A DNA stretch of 64,000 nucleotides from Flavobacteriales bacterium (GCA_002707145.1 PAMD01000011.1:14519-78518), one strand, 5' to 3'; counted from the stretch's first letter, positions 53,060-62,615 are shown. The notes: a model not told the origin generated them from the letters alone. Translations and numbers: made by a program.

Positions 53060-54299
53060 TCTTCATATTTGACTGATAATAAAGAGTATTAGAATTCTCG
53101 TCACGAAAAATATCTATAGCTACCCTTTGAATATCAATTGCACTAACTGATTCATAAGAGGCTATTTGTTGATTGCACAAGTTTGCATCTCCTAAAACCT
53201 CTGATATTGCTAAATTTATTGCCTTGTTTAGGATGTTAACTTCGGAAAATAAATGTGAGGAAATAACCTTATTCTTAACCTTACGAAGTTCTCTTTCAGA
53301 GACTAAGTCCTTTCTTAAGATATCTATCTGACTCTGAATTCCTTTCTCGGCATCTTCCATAGATATATTGGGCGATACTTTTCCAGCAAAGTAAAATAAT
53401 CCTGGATCTCGATCTCCTCCACAAAAAGCATCAATATCGCTAAATAGCTTCTGTTCTTTCACTAATTGATTATGTAGCCGAGAGGAATTTCCTCTAGATA
53501 AAATATCAGACAACAAATCGGATGCAAAAAAGTCTTTGTGACCTCTTGCACACATATGAAAAGCTTTATAAATAATATCTACGGGAACATCTCTGTTAAC
53601 CTTCAAGGATCTTGCCTGCAATTGTCTTGGCTCTTTAGGAAGCAATCTTGGCTTAATTTTTCTTCGTTCTATCGGAGAAAACCATTTCTCTGAGAGAAAT
53701 TTCATTTCTTCAAGATCAATATCGCCGGCAATGACTAAAATTGCATTATTGGGAGCATAATGAGTATAAAAGAACTCTTTAACATCCTCCATTTTTACAG
53801 TTTCAATATGGGAAAGCTCTTTTCCAATGGTAGCCCACTGATAGGGATGCTTCTTGAATGCCAAGGGGCGTAATAAAAGATGGATATCTCCGTAGGGTTG
53901 GTTGAGATAGTTTTGTTTAAATTCCTCAATAACAACTTGTCTTTGAACTTCTAAACTTTTTGGAGTGAAAGCCAAGGACTGCATTCGGTCTGATTCTAAT
54001 CGAAAAGCTTGTTCAATGTTTTCCTTTGGCAGGGTAATATAGTAATTGGTGATATCATTGGAGGTAAAAGCATTATTTTGTCCTCCAGATTTCTCTACAA
54101 CCTCATCATAATTTGGAATATTTAATGAGCCTCCATACATTAAGTGTTCAAATAAATGTGCAAAACCAGTTTTATCAGAATCTTCATCTCTTGCACCAAC
54201 GTCATATAACAGGTTAAATGCTACAATAGGAGTACTTGTATCTTGGTGAATAATCACACGCAACCCATTTTCTAATTGAAATTTTTTAAATTCTATCAT
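53049..54299 (-). CDS. Zinc-dependent M16-family peptidase (catalytic subunit)
   Basis: A 416-residue metallopeptidase with the inverted zinc motif H48-L-F-E51-H52 in GFAHLFEHLMYGG, and a downstream Glu in QRQVVIEEFKQNY (third ligand region). The C-terminal half has RGNSSRLHNQLVKEQKLFSDI, the substrate-binding RxxSRL-type segment. M16B enzymes digest short peptides. There is no signal peptide. It is the first gene of the M16-M16-barrel operon, and a -7 element (54359-54366) lies 59 bases upstream. Confidence 0.93.
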   Translation of the reverse strand: MIEFKKFQLENGLRVIIHQDTSTPIVAFNLLYDVGARDEDSDKTGFAHLFEHLMYGGSLNIPNYDEVVEKSGGQNNAFTSNDITNYYITLPKENIEQAFRLESDRMQSLAFTPKSLEVQRQVVIEEFKQNYLNQPYGDIHLLLRPLAFKKHPYQWATIGKELSHIETVKMEDVKEFFYTHYAPNNAILVIAGDIDLEEMKFLSEKWFSPIERRKIKPRLLPKEPRQLQARSLKVNRDVPVDIIYKAFHMCARGHKDFFASDLLSDILSRGNSSRLHNQLVKEQKLFSDIDAFCGGDRDPGLFYFAGKVSPNISMEDAEKGIQSQIDILRKDLVSERELRKVKNKVISSHLFSEVNILNKAINLAISEVLGDANLCNQQIASYESVSAIDIQRVAIDIFRDENSNTLYYQSNMKNDK

Positions 54300-54325
54300 T
54301 ATCTTTAAACTAATCAGATCAAATG

Positions 54326-54469
54326 TTAGAGCCTAAAAAAGTAAGCTAAACATACACACAAATATACGATTCCTAAAACAGATAAAAGTAGTAACCAACG
54401 CTTTGGTATTATCTTTACTAAAAGATCATCTGACGGAACTAAACTCAAAGAATCAATATTTAAAAACAT
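54326..54469 (-). CDS. Tiny single-pass membrane protein (47 residues)
   Basis: An ATG-started frame of 47 codons: a polar N-terminus (MFLNIDSLSLVPSDDLLVKI), a basic stop (IPKRW) and one strong helix (LLLLSVLGIVYLCVCLAYFF) ending RL. Positive charges before the helix suit an N-in topology. The frame lies in an otherwise empty gap, 26 bases before the M16 gene and in the same direction, so it may head that operon. No family is recognised. Not certain, as short frames also arise by chance, but the clean helix is unusual. Confidence 0.5.
   Translation of the reverse strand: MFLNIDSLSLVPSDDLLVKIIPKRWLLLLSVLGIVYLCVCLAYFFRL
54359..54366 (-). promoter_or_regulatory. -7 promoter element (TATATTTG) upstream of the M16 pair
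   Basis: A perfect TAnnTTTG on the minus strand, 59 bases before the catalytic M16 gene. It lies within the tiny membrane-protein frame, so either that frame is not coding or this is an internal promoter. Confidence 0.4.
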
Positions 54470-54632
54470 TGGCTAAAATAAGAAATCCCAAAATCTAAAA
54501 ACAGATAAGGTAAATGACTCGGGTAATAAAACATACGAAACATTTATTGCAATTTTGGCAAAAAAAACACCATGTACTTAGATTTAAAAATGAACTAAGA
54601 GAAAATGATAGTTTAAATAGTGATGAATTATA

Positions 54633-55580
54633 CTAGTTATGTGAATTTTGAAGTAAACTTATTGTTTGGTGAAACTCATTCATTACTTCATTAATTATTT
54701 TAGCAGCTGGTTTTATATCATTAATTGAAGAGGAAATCTGTCCGATTTCTAACTCTCCTTCTTGAAGATTCCCCTCAAACATTCCTTTTTTAGCTCTAGC
54801 TCGACCAAGAAGAGATTGGAGTTGGTCAATTGATGCATTGCTTGCATATGCGGATTGAATTTCTTCATAAAATTTATTTTTCATCAATCGAACAGGAGTT
54901 AGTTCTTTGAGAGTGAAATCAGTGTCCCCCTCAGAGGCTCCAAGTACGGCTTCCTTGAAATTTTTGTGTGCGCTAGACTCAACACTGGCAACAAATCGAG
55001 AGCCCATCTGAACCGCTTCAGCACCAAGAGCAAATGCGGCAGCCATAGCTTTTCCGGATGCTATGCCTCCGGCAGCAATTACTGGAATACTAACTCCTTT
55101 TGATACTAGGGGAATGAGACACATTGTGGTGATTTCCTCACGTCCATTATGCCCCCCGGCCTCAAAACCTTCAGCTACAATAGCATCTACTCCAGCAGCC
55201 TCAGACTTTTGTGCAAAGGTCAAATTAGATACCACATGAACAACCTTAATTCCATACTTGTGTAACAAGGAAGTGAATTTTGCTGGACTTCCAGCGGAAG
55301 TAAAAACTATCGGCACTTCGGCTTCAATAATAGAGGATACATGCTCTTCTATATTAGGATATAAAAGAGGCAGGTTTACGGCAAAAGGTTTTTGTGTGGC
55401 AAGCTTACATTTAATAATTTGCTCTCTTAAAACCTGGGGATACATGGAGCCTGCACCAATAACACCTAGACCTCCAGCATTGCTTACTGCAGACGCTAAT
55501 TCCCAACCACTACACCAAATCATCCCAGCTTGAATAAGGGGGATATCAACTTTAAAAAGTTTCGTAATTCTGTTTTTCAT
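54633..55580 (-). CDS. Nitronate monooxygenase / FabK-like flavoprotein
   Basis: A 315-residue FMN-dependent TIM-barrel protein of the nitronate monooxygenase (2-nitropropane dioxygenase) family, close in layout to enoyl-ACP reductase FabK. Signs are PLIQAGMIWCSGWELASAVSNAGGLGVIGAGSM at the N-terminus, VDAIVAEGFEAGGHNGREEITT (flavin and active-site His region) and PVIAAGGIASGKAMAAAFALGAEAVQMGSRFVAS (phosphate binding). It may detoxify nitronates or act in fatty-acid metabolism; sequence alone does not separate these. It stands alone, with 119 bases to the gene upstream. Confidence 0.88.
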   Translation of the reverse strand: MKNRITKLFKVDIPLIQAGMIWCSGWELASAVSNAGGLGVIGAGSMYPQVLREQIIKCKLATQKPFAVNLPLLYPNIEEHVSSIIEAEVPIVFTSAGSPAKFTSLLHKYGIKVVHVVSNLTFAQKSEAAGVDAIVAEGFEAGGHNGREEITTMCLIPLVSKGVSIPVIAAGGIASGKAMAAAFALGAEAVQMGSRFVASVESSAHKNFKEAVLGASEGDTDFTLKELTPVRLMKNKFYEEIQSAYASNASIDQLQSLLGRARAKKGMFEGNLQEGELEIGQISSSINDIKPAAKIINEVMNEFHQTISLLQNSHN

Positions 55581-55699
55581 TTGGATAAAATTGAATATTA
55601 TTTTATGAAGTATTCAAATAATAAACACCCGGATCTAAATTATAATTTTAAAAAATTGACAATTTTAATTTTATTAAATCGCAGATATTGATTTACAAT

Positions 55700-56380
55700 T
55701 TATTTTGTGTCAGGAACCAAATCGTCAAGATCAAATATTTCATTTTTATCCTGAGATCCATCAGCATTATAATAGGTCCATGAACCATGCTTTAAGCCCA
55801 TTTTGTAACTTCCAATAATTCTTTTTCTACCTGATGGATAATACCTAGCATACCTTCCATTTAATTTATTATTGGCATAATTTGCTTTTAAATCAATTTT
55901 ACCCAAGGAATCGTATTCTTCCCAAGTTCCATTTTTCATTCCATTTTTCCAGTTTACTTTCTCAGCAATCAAACTATCTGAATAAAAAACAGTTTCTAAT
56001 CCATCCTTGAGACCTTCTAAATAAAATTCAGTCGAAACTAGAAATCCACGAAGATTATAGTATTCCCATTTTCCAATTTTATTTTTACCTTGATATCTCC
56101 CTTTGGCTTCTATTGCTCCATTTGGCAAAAATAATATTGCATCAGATATATTACCAGGCGATTGGTATACTCTCTGAGAAATTAATTTTCCATTTTGGTC
56201 GTAAAAGCGAAATAAACCAACTTCCTTATCGTCTTCAAAACTTCCTTCAAACCTAGGAGTACCCCATGGATAATCTTTGGCCCACTTTCCTTGCCTTAAC
56301 CCATCTGAGTCAATAAAATTCTGAGCAATTAACGAAAAGTTGACAAAATATAGTATCGAAAAAATATATAAGTAATTCAT
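55700..56380 (-). CDS. Secreted MORN-repeat protein (YwqK-like)
   Basis: A 226-residue protein with signal peptide MNYLYIFSILYFVNFSLIAQ and about seven MORN-variant repeats of the YwqK type (DSDGLRQGKWAKDYPWG, EAKGRYQGKNKIGKWEYY, KNGMKNGTWEEYDSLGK, GSYKMGLKHGSWTYYNADG). Some databases call such proteins antitoxins, but no toxin gene lies next to it, and an exported antitoxin would be odd. An envelope or surface-scaffold role is more likely, though unknown. Monocistronic, 54 bases after the M36 protease gene. Confidence 0.85.
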   Translation of the reverse strand: MNYLYIFSILYFVNFSLIAQNFIDSDGLRQGKWAKDYPWGTPRFEGSFEDDKEVGLFRFYDQNGKLISQRVYQSPGNISDAILFLPNGAIEAKGRYQGKNKIGKWEYYNLRGFLVSTEFYLEGLKDGLETVFYSDSLIAEKVNWKNGMKNGTWEEYDSLGKIDLKANYANNKLNGRYARYYPSGRKRIIGSYKMGLKHGSWTYYNADGSQDKNEIFDLDDLVPDTK

Positions 56381-56434
56381 ATTTTAAATTTTATTTGATC
56401 TAATCCATTACAAAATAAAAATCTAGTAAAAATT

Positions 56435-59400
56435 CTAATAATGAAGAACGGTAAAATTTTTCATCATTTTCTTAAACCCATCATTTATTTCAATGAAATA
56501 AAGTCCATCATTATATTTGTTAGTAGATAAATTGGTATGTGTACCAGTAATCTCAAATTGATCAATCAACCTTCCTTGGATGGAAAAAACACTTATTCTA
56601 GTATGCTTTGTCCAATCTGGAGAAATTATAATAGATAAATTTTCATGCGTGGGATTTGGAAAGACTTGGACCCAAAATATACTAGTTTTAGGAGTAGTTA
56701 AAAGCCCAAAGTCATTATAAATTATTGTTCCACCATCTTTAACATCATCACAAGAATAATGGGAAAAATTTTCACCATATACACAAGCATTATTTTTAAT
56801 TTCATACCGATCAATAACTCGAACATCATCAATTGTCCAGCCTTCAACTGGGTCAATTTCATTATTTCCCTCATCGGTAACAAATGTGAATCTTAACGTG
56901 ACTGTTTCACCCATATAAGGACTTAAATCCACGAGTGTATTTACAAAACCTTCACTGTTTCCCCAAAAAGAATTTTTTCCACCTAGTGGCGGCGGTCCCT
57001 GAGATACTCCTCTATAATGACCTCTAATAATTTGAGCACCGAGATCTTCAAAATTTACCTCATCAGTAGAAATAGAAATATATCCTCCATCAAGACCTGG
57101 CTCAGTTAAGTACTTATGCCAAAAACTTAGTGTAGGCTTTTCACCTTCAACTAAGAAAGGTTCTAATTCAAGTAAAGCCTCATATCTCTCCTCTATATCA
57201 GCTGCAAACCATGCATTAGTTCCACTGTATGATTCAGGAGCATCTAGCTCCCAGACAAAACCTTCCTCTGAAAGAGTAATCCAATAATTATCGCCGTCTT
57301 CCATATCATCTTCAAATAATACTGTGGAGAAAACATTCTCATCTAATAAGACACTATAAACACAATTGATATTTTCACCAGAAATTAAATCTCCCAAATT
57401 AAAAGTCAAGACATCTCCATCAATTGAAACATCACAATTAGATGACAAAGGGACATATGAGACTCCTGATTGAAGGGTGTCTAATATTATAACATAAGGA
57501 ATCGTTTCATCAGTATGATTTTGCACAGATAAATTATAGGCGATTTCATCTCCAGCATTTTCATTTTGTTTGGCAGTTTTTTGAATTTTTAATGTTTTTA
57601 CACATTCCGGAAGCTGATCAAAGGCTTCATTTCCATCCCCACGGCTTGCAGATGAACCTCCATCAGCACTAACCCCTAAACCTCTTCTTGCAAAAGTATC
57701 CCATATAAGACACTCATTTTGTGAATCATAAAGTAATTCGTCAGCAAACAATATAGCATCTCTTAAATTTGTGAAATTTGATTGACAAGGTTGTAGTTTA
57801 AGCCCATCTATGACAAGCTGCATGACCATATTGTTTCCACCTTGACCGTTGTATAAGTCTTGGTCATATCCATAAATATCAACAAAATTCCAGTATAAAT
57901 CCCATAAGATTGAAGCCCATACTGAACCCACTCCGTGTGGAACTGACTCTGTGATGATATCATCGTAGGTCAAGGGATTAACATTCATATCTCTGCTATA
58001 TGGATAGGATCGAATCCCTCTTCCATCATTCTGTTCAGCAGAGACATAAGTTCCTATTCCATGGGGTTCCTCCCCATTATTATTAATAGTGTTTGTCATC
58101 ATCAAAGCGAAGAAATCACTCCAACCTTCTCCTGCCTGTTCGTCACCAAAAAGACAATTAGAACCTGTTAATCGAGTGGAAATTCCGTGTCCATACTCAT
58201 GGGCGATAATACCATTATCAAAATCCCCATCTAAATATTCTGGTCCAGGTGGTGAATTATTTACAAAAGTGGCATCAATGATTCCCTGGTCTTGTAAATA
58301 ATCTCTCAATAATTCTCCATCTAATTTACCCATAAAAACAGAGGGTATAGTGACATCATCACCGTCTGCACCTGCAGCCATAGATATGATACCTCCAACA
58401 TTATTATAAATAATCACAGCAATCGCTCCTGAATTTTGAGCATTCAACGATTTTAGTCCAAATTCGCATGTTCCTCGGCTAATCAGGGCAATTTTGCCAG
58501 TCAAATCATTGAGTAACTCTCCACAACCTTCCTCCGGCCGAGTGGACCCATCATCTACTAATTCGATGAGACCATTTATTGGATCAGAAGTTATTGTACC
58601 TGCCCAATCTGTCGAAGGACTAACTTCATAATTTCCAATTAAATCATCTGGTTGATTGACAGTAAAGAGATCAAATGGATTATCAGGCTTGTTCCATATA
58701 TACATTTGCATTACAGGATTATAGCCATCACTTGGAGTATAGAAATTAGCATTGTTTAAAGCAATATTGGTGCCAACTCCACTTGAGTCTTGAGCTTCGG
58801 CTATCACATAGTCTCCTGAATAACCACCTTCTCCATAGTTATTAAACTGAAAATTTCCAGCTTGGGGATCAAATCCATAATGATACCAAACATCATGCAT
58901 CATATTAGACATATAAAATAAATTTACAGTGGCGGCATCAATATTTTGATCAGGTTCAGTCATAGGATTAAAAGGAAAATTAAATAGTAAATTTTCTCCT
59001 CCATATGGTTCATCTCCTAGAGAAGATCCGAGATCATTTAAATCTGCATAGGCGTGGACATTATTCCCTCTAGTAATAAAATATTCTGCTCCAGACTGAG
59101 CATTTGTATCGTGCCAACCAAAAGGTGAAGCAATTGTATTATGAGGATCAACTTCAATCGTTCTATCTCCATGGGAAGGACTTTCTAATGGTAAAGCAAA
59201 TACATTATAACTTGCACCAGAGAATTCAATAATTGAAAATTTATCTGGAATTGATTGTTTTTCGGGATTTAGATGCGAACATGAAATACTAGAATTAAAC
59301 GAGCAGTGTTTTACCCAGTTATATTTTCTTAATAATTCTCCTGATTGATGGTCTATCAACACATTCCAACAATCTGATCCATCACGCTCGTATATTGTAA

Positions 59401-59920
59401 TATCAGAAACACTTTTTAGTTGGTTATCATGCAAAAAGTAGGAGTTCATTACGGGAATAATATCTCTTGAAAAGTCAGCTTCATAAACTAGAATATCTGA
59501 TTGCTCATTGATTCTTCGGTGAGCCTTAGTATATTTAATATTTAGGGCTGAACAAGCATATTCTATAGCTAAAATTGGATTCATTCCCACAGAAGTTGAT
59601 ACATTTTTCTGCATTACATCCTTAATAAAAGTATTTTGTGTTAATAACCATCCAATTTTCTCACTCCAATGTAATCGAATTTCTGCTTGATGAATGGGAA
59701 TGCCATTATGATATTGTTGAAGAAATACATGAGTAACCATAGATTTAAGACTAATATATTCTCTATAAATTTTATAATCGCTTATATCAGACTGCAGCAA
59801 ATTAAGTTCACCAAGATGAGACTGAAGATACTCATCTACTTTAGACTCCATAGAAAATTCCTGAGCAAAAACATTAAAAGGAAATAGTAGGAAAAGCAAG
59901 AGAAATATTTTTTTGTTCAT
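56435..59920 (-). CDS. Secreted M36 (fungalysin-type) metalloprotease with PA, adhesive and T9SS sorting domains
   Basis: An 1161-residue exported protease. In order: signal peptide (1-19, NVFAQ); an FTP-like propeptide (about 25-200); the M36 catalytic domain with a protease-associated (PA) insert (about 455-550, GKIALISRGTCEFGLKSLNAQNSGAIAVIIYN); zinc motif HEYGH at 574-578 with third-ligand Glu598 in GEGWSDFF; a DUF11-like repeat (about 790-875, KTAKQNENAGDEIAYNLSVQNHTDETIPYVIILDTL); a jelly-roll domain (about 880-1035, WELDAPESYSGTNAWFAAD); and a type A T9SS sorting domain (about 1080-1161, WVQVFPNPTHENLSIIISPDW). It should digest extracellular protein to feed the cell. Confidence 0.94.
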   Translation of the reverse strand: MNKKIFLLLFLLFPFNVFAQEFSMESKVDEYLQSHLGELNLLQSDISDYKIYREYISLKSMVTHVFLQQYHNGIPIHQAEIRLHWSEKIGWLLTQNTFIKDVMQKNVSTSVGMNPILAIEYACSALNIKYTKAHRRINEQSDILVYEADFSRDIIPVMNSYFLHDNQLKSVSDITIYERDGSDCWNVLIDHQSGELLRKYNWVKHCSFNSSISCSHLNPEKQSIPDKFSIIEFSGASYNVFALPLESPSHGDRTIEVDPHNTIASPFGWHDTNAQSGAEYFITRGNNVHAYADLNDLGSSLGDEPYGGENLLFNFPFNPMTEPDQNIDAATVNLFYMSNMMHDVWYHYGFDPQAGNFQFNNYGEGGYSGDYVIAEAQDSSGVGTNIALNNANFYTPSDGYNPVMQMYIWNKPDNPFDLFTVNQPDDLIGNYEVSPSTDWAGTITSDPINGLIELVDDGSTRPEEGCGELLNDLTGKIALISRGTCEFGLKSLNAQNSGAIAVIIYNNVGGIISMAAGADGDDVTIPSVFMGKLDGELLRDYLQDQGIIDATFVNNSPPGPEYLDGDFDNGIIAHEYGHGISTRLTGSNCLFGDEQAGEGWSDFFALMMTNTINNNGEEPHGIGTYVSAEQNDGRGIRSYPYSRDMNVNPLTYDDIITESVPHGVGSVWASILWDLYWNFVDIYGYDQDLYNGQGGNNMVMQLVIDGLKLQPCQSNFTNLRDAILFADELLYDSQNECLIWDTFARRGLGVSADGGSSASRGDGNEAFDQLPECVKTLKIQKTAKQNENAGDEIAYNLSVQNHTDETIPYVIILDTLQSGVSYVPLSSNCDVSIDGDVLTFNLGDLISGENINCVYSVLLDENVFSTVLFEDDMEDGDNYWITLSEEGFVWELDAPESYSGTNAWFAADIEERYEALLELEPFLVEGEKPTLSFWHKYLTEPGLDGGYISISTDEVNFEDLGAQIIRGHYRGVSQGPPPLGGKNSFWGNSEGFVNTLVDLSPYMGETVTLRFTFVTDEGNNEIDPVEGWTIDDVRVIDRYEIKNNACVYGENFSHYSCDDVKDGGTIIYNDFGLLTTPKTSIFWVQVFPNPTHENLSIIISPDWTKHTRISVFSIQGRLIDQFEITGTHTNLSTNKYNDGLYFIEINDGFKKMMKNFTVLHY

Positions 59921-59982
59921 TAGATCAACTTTTTATAAATTTAATATTATTTAGATATAGAATAATTAATAGTAGAACTTAA

Positions 59983-61104
59983 TTATAGCGTACCAAGCAA
60001 TTTTTTCGCCATACTTTCCCAAGAATATTTTTTCTTTTCTTGCCGTATATTTGAAATAAAAAAATCTTTTTTATCATCAATGTAAAAATCTTTAATTGCA
60101 GCTGCAATTGAGTCGGGATTAACCTCTACCACGTAACCTACCTTATGATCAGGAACGATCTCAGGAAGTCCTCCAACTCGAGTAACTATGATAGGCTTAT
60201 TAAAATGATAGGCTATCTGTGCCACACCACTTTGTGTAGCACTTCGATATGGTTGAACAACGATATCACATGCTGAGAAATAAAGATTAACTTTATCTTG
60301 AGGAATAAAATCAGAGTAAAAGTGAACTCTTTGCATTATTCCTAATCTCTTAACTTGATTTTTAAAGGCTGCTTCATCGTCATAAAATTCTCCAGCTATT
60401 ATTAAATGAACATTTTCTGATACATTGACCATAGCATCTAAAAGTAAATCTAGCCCTTTATATCTCCTGATAAATCCAAAAAATAGAACATAATTTTTGT
60501 TCGGATCTAAACCTAATTGATTGATAGCACATTTCTTATCTAATAGCGAACCGAACTGATCATAAACAGGATGAGGATGAAAATCTAACTCTGAATTAGG
60601 AACAAAAGATAAAATGTCTCTTCCCACAGATTCAGACATAACCAAAAAACGATTATTCGATTTCAAGAAGTAATGAGTTAGTAAAGAATCGCCAATTCTT
60701 TTCTCGTGAGGAATAACATTATCGCAAAAGCCAATGAGTGGAATACTATTTCTAAGACCAGAATATCGAAGCACAGATCCAAGACAAAGCCCCATAAAAG
60801 GTAACCAAAATCTAGTGATTACTAGGTCTGGGTTCTGTTTTTTTAACCAGAACGAATTTTTCAGCCAAGATAAAGGATTTATTGAATTTAAAGAACTTGA
60901 AATATCTAGATCTGGGGCTTTTGCATGAGAATCGATCTGAGATTTTCCAGGAAATAGAAAATGGGGATATTGAAGAGAAAAAGACATTATTTTCACTTCG
61001 TGACCTAATGACTTGAACGCAATAGCTAGTGATTGATTACTATCTGAAATCCCACCCCTTAGGGGGAAAGCTGGTCCAATGAGTATAATTTTTTTCTTTA
61101 TCAA
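59983..61104 (-). CDS. Glycosyltransferase family 4 (GT-B) protein
   Basis: A 373-residue retaining glycosyltransferase with the GT-B fold. The N-domain has the glycine-rich loop GPAFPLRGGISDSNQSLA, and the C-domain carries the GT4 donor-binding segment (YVLFFGFIRRYKGLDLLLDAM, IVVQPYRSATQSGVAQIAYHFNKPIIVTRVGGLPEIV with the E-x7-E-like region shifted). The donor and acceptor are unknown; LPS, O-antigen or exopolysaccharide are candidates. It overlaps the GT2 gene by four bases (ATGA) and is last in the DUF4199-GT2-GT4 operon. Confidence 0.9.
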   Translation of the reverse strand: MIKKKIILIGPAFPLRGGISDSNQSLAIAFKSLGHEVKIMSFSLQYPHFLFPGKSQIDSHAKAPDLDISSSLNSINPLSWLKNSFWLKKQNPDLVITRFWLPFMGLCLGSVLRYSGLRNSIPLIGFCDNVIPHEKRIGDSLLTHYFLKSNNRFLVMSESVGRDILSFVPNSELDFHPHPVYDQFGSLLDKKCAINQLGLDPNKNYVLFFGFIRRYKGLDLLLDAMVNVSENVHLIIAGEFYDDEAAFKNQVKRLGIMQRVHFYSDFIPQDKVNLYFSACDIVVQPYRSATQSGVAQIAYHFNKPIIVTRVGGLPEIVPDHKVGYVVEVNPDSIAAAIKDFYIDDKKDFFISNIRQEKKKYSWESMAKKLLGTL

Positions 61105-62054
61105 AAATCTGAATTAAGTTGATCTTCAATGTCGTAATTATTTCTCTCTGTATTGGAGCGTCCGACTAATTCTGCAATAAAACCAGTCATAAAAAGTTGT
61201 ACACCAACTATCATAGACAATATACAAAAGAAGAACAAGGGACGATCAGTCATATTGAACATCTGCCAGAATATTTTGGCAAAAACCAAATAAGCAGCAA
61301 TTCCGAAACCTATGACAAAAAATAGTACCCCCAACAATCCAAAAAGATGCATCGGCTTTTTCCCAAATTTAGACATAAACATAACAGTTAGAAGATCTAA
61401 AAAGCCATTTACAAATCGTTCTAAACCAAATTTTGTTACACCATATTTACGTTCTTGGTGTAATACAACTTTTTCTCCAATCCTATGAAAACCAGCCCAT
61501 TTAGCTAATACGGGTATGTACCTGTGCATTTCTCCGTAAACCTCAATAGACTTGACTACTTTGCGGTCATAAGCCTTAAGACCACAATTAAAATCTTTTA
61601 AATTTATACCGGACATCATTCGAGTTGCCAAATTAAATAACTTTGTGGGAATTGTTTTACTTAATGGATCAAATCTCTTTTCTTTATATCCTGAAACTAA
61701 TTGATAATTCTCTTCAGTAATCATACGATAAAGAGCAGGAATTTCCTCCGGACTATCTTGTAAATCGGAATCCATAGTAATTACGACATCACCTTTTGCA
61801 ATTTTAAATGCAACAAATAATCCAGCTGACTTCCCATAATTTCTTCGAAATTTAATTCCTTTTACATTTGGGAATTTTTCACTTAAGGTTTGAATCACAT
61901 TCCAAGATCCATCAGTACTTCCATCATCTACAAATAAAATCTCGTAATTAAAAGAATTTTCTTCCATCACTTTTAGAATCCAAGCATGGAGCTCTTGGAT
62001 AGATTCAACCTCGTTGAAAAGAGGGATGCAAATAGATAATTGAAGTTTCGGCAT
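61101..62054 (-). CDS. Membrane-anchored glycosyltransferase family 2 (DPM1/GtrB-like)
   Basis: A 317-residue GT-A enzyme with SICIPLFNEVESIQELHAWI, FVDDGSTDGSWNVIQ, a DxD-like VITMDSDLQDSPEEIP (nucleotide-sugar metal site), and FNCGLKAYDRKVVKSI, followed by two C-terminal transmembrane helices (about 232-255 and 265-295). This is the polyprenyl-phosphate glycosyltransferase type (DPM1, GtrB, ArnC), which builds lipid-linked sugars at the inner membrane. It begins one base after the DUF4199 stop. Confidence 0.93.
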   Translation of the reverse strand: MPKLQLSICIPLFNEVESIQELHAWILKVMEENSFNYEILFVDDGSTDGSWNVIQTLSEKFPNVKGIKFRRNYGKSAGLFVAFKIAKGDVVITMDSDLQDSPEEIPALYRMITEENYQLVSGYKEKRFDPLSKTIPTKLFNLATRMMSGINLKDFNCGLKAYDRKVVKSIEVYGEMHRYIPVLAKWAGFHRIGEKVVLHQERKYGVTKFGLERFVNGFLDLLTVMFMSKFGKKPMHLFGLLGVLFFVIGFGIAAYLVFAKIFWQMFNMTDRPLFFFCILSMIVGVQLFMTGFIAELVGRSNTERNNYDIEDQLNSDF

Positions 62055-62055
62055 C

Positions 62056-62592
62056 TTATTGATTTGAAAAAACAGATTTCTCTTTCTTTATAATCGAAGC
62101 AACTATAAGACCAAAAATCGTATAGCAAACAACCATAAATCCAAAACCTTTTAACATGTTTACTGGATTATAACTATTACTTGATTCCATGGTCTGTATC
62201 GTTTGCTCTATATCGGATTCACTCATACCAAATGACTCCAATTGATCGACTGACATATTAATGGTTGCATCCAGAACAGCAGTTGCAAATTCCTTATCAA
62301 TTAAATTAAATAGTAAAATCTGAAAAACTAAATGGATAAATCCTCCTGCTATAAGTATTCCAGTACATGAGCTAAATGCCGTTCTAAAATCAATATAACC
62401 TCCTTTTGATTTTCTAAACTGAACACTGTAATATATTGGAAAAATTATGGAAAGTCCAATGGAAGCGAACGCCATATAGTAATTTAAAAAATATTCTGCT
62501 CCTCCAATATATTTATACATGTCAATTACAATGTATATTATTCCAAGCAAGAATCCACTTTTTAGTATGTATTGTTTTAATTCTTCAGACAT
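62056..62592 (-). CDS. DUF4199 membrane protein
   Basis: A protein of about 178 residues with four predicted helices. The start MSEELKQYILKSGFLLGIIYIVIDMYKYIGG is typical of DUF4199, a Bacteroidota family of unknown function that is often encoded next to a polyprenyl glycosyltransferase, as here. I chose the ATG at 62592. A longer frame to 62673 would run through the promoter element and into the terminator of the upstream gene. It is first in an operon with GT2 and GT4 genes. Confidence 0.87.
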   Translation of the reverse strand: MSEELKQYILKSGFLLGIIYIVIDMYKYIGGAEYFLNYYMAFASIGLSIIFPIYYSVQFRKSKGGYIDFRTAFSSCTGILIAGGFIHLVFQILLFNLIDKEFATAVLDATINMSVDQLESFGMSESDIEQTIQTMESSNSYNPVNMLKGFGFMVVCYTIFGLIVASIIKKEKSVFSNQ

Positions 62593-62615
62593 ATGCACTA
62601 AATAATTTATTATAA

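Larger units (their letters stand above)
54300..54632. other. Intergenic region with one tiny gene
   Basis: 333 bases between the M16 operon and the nitronate monooxygenase-like gene, all minus. It holds the 47-codon membrane-protein gene (54326-54469) and a -7 element at 54359-54366 inside it. The rest (54470-54632) is AT-rich; I see no tRNA or hairpin there. Confidence 0.55.

Noticed and set aside
54514..54636. A 40-codon plus-strand frame in the gap before the nitronate monooxygenase-like gene
   Set aside because: No signal, helix or promoter element supports it, it runs into the end of a convergent gene, and such a length is expected by chance in AT-rich DNA.
55700..56380. A toxin-antitoxin function for the YwqK-like MORN protein
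   Set aside because: It has a signal peptide and there is no toxin-like gene beside it; the antitoxin label comes from database naming.
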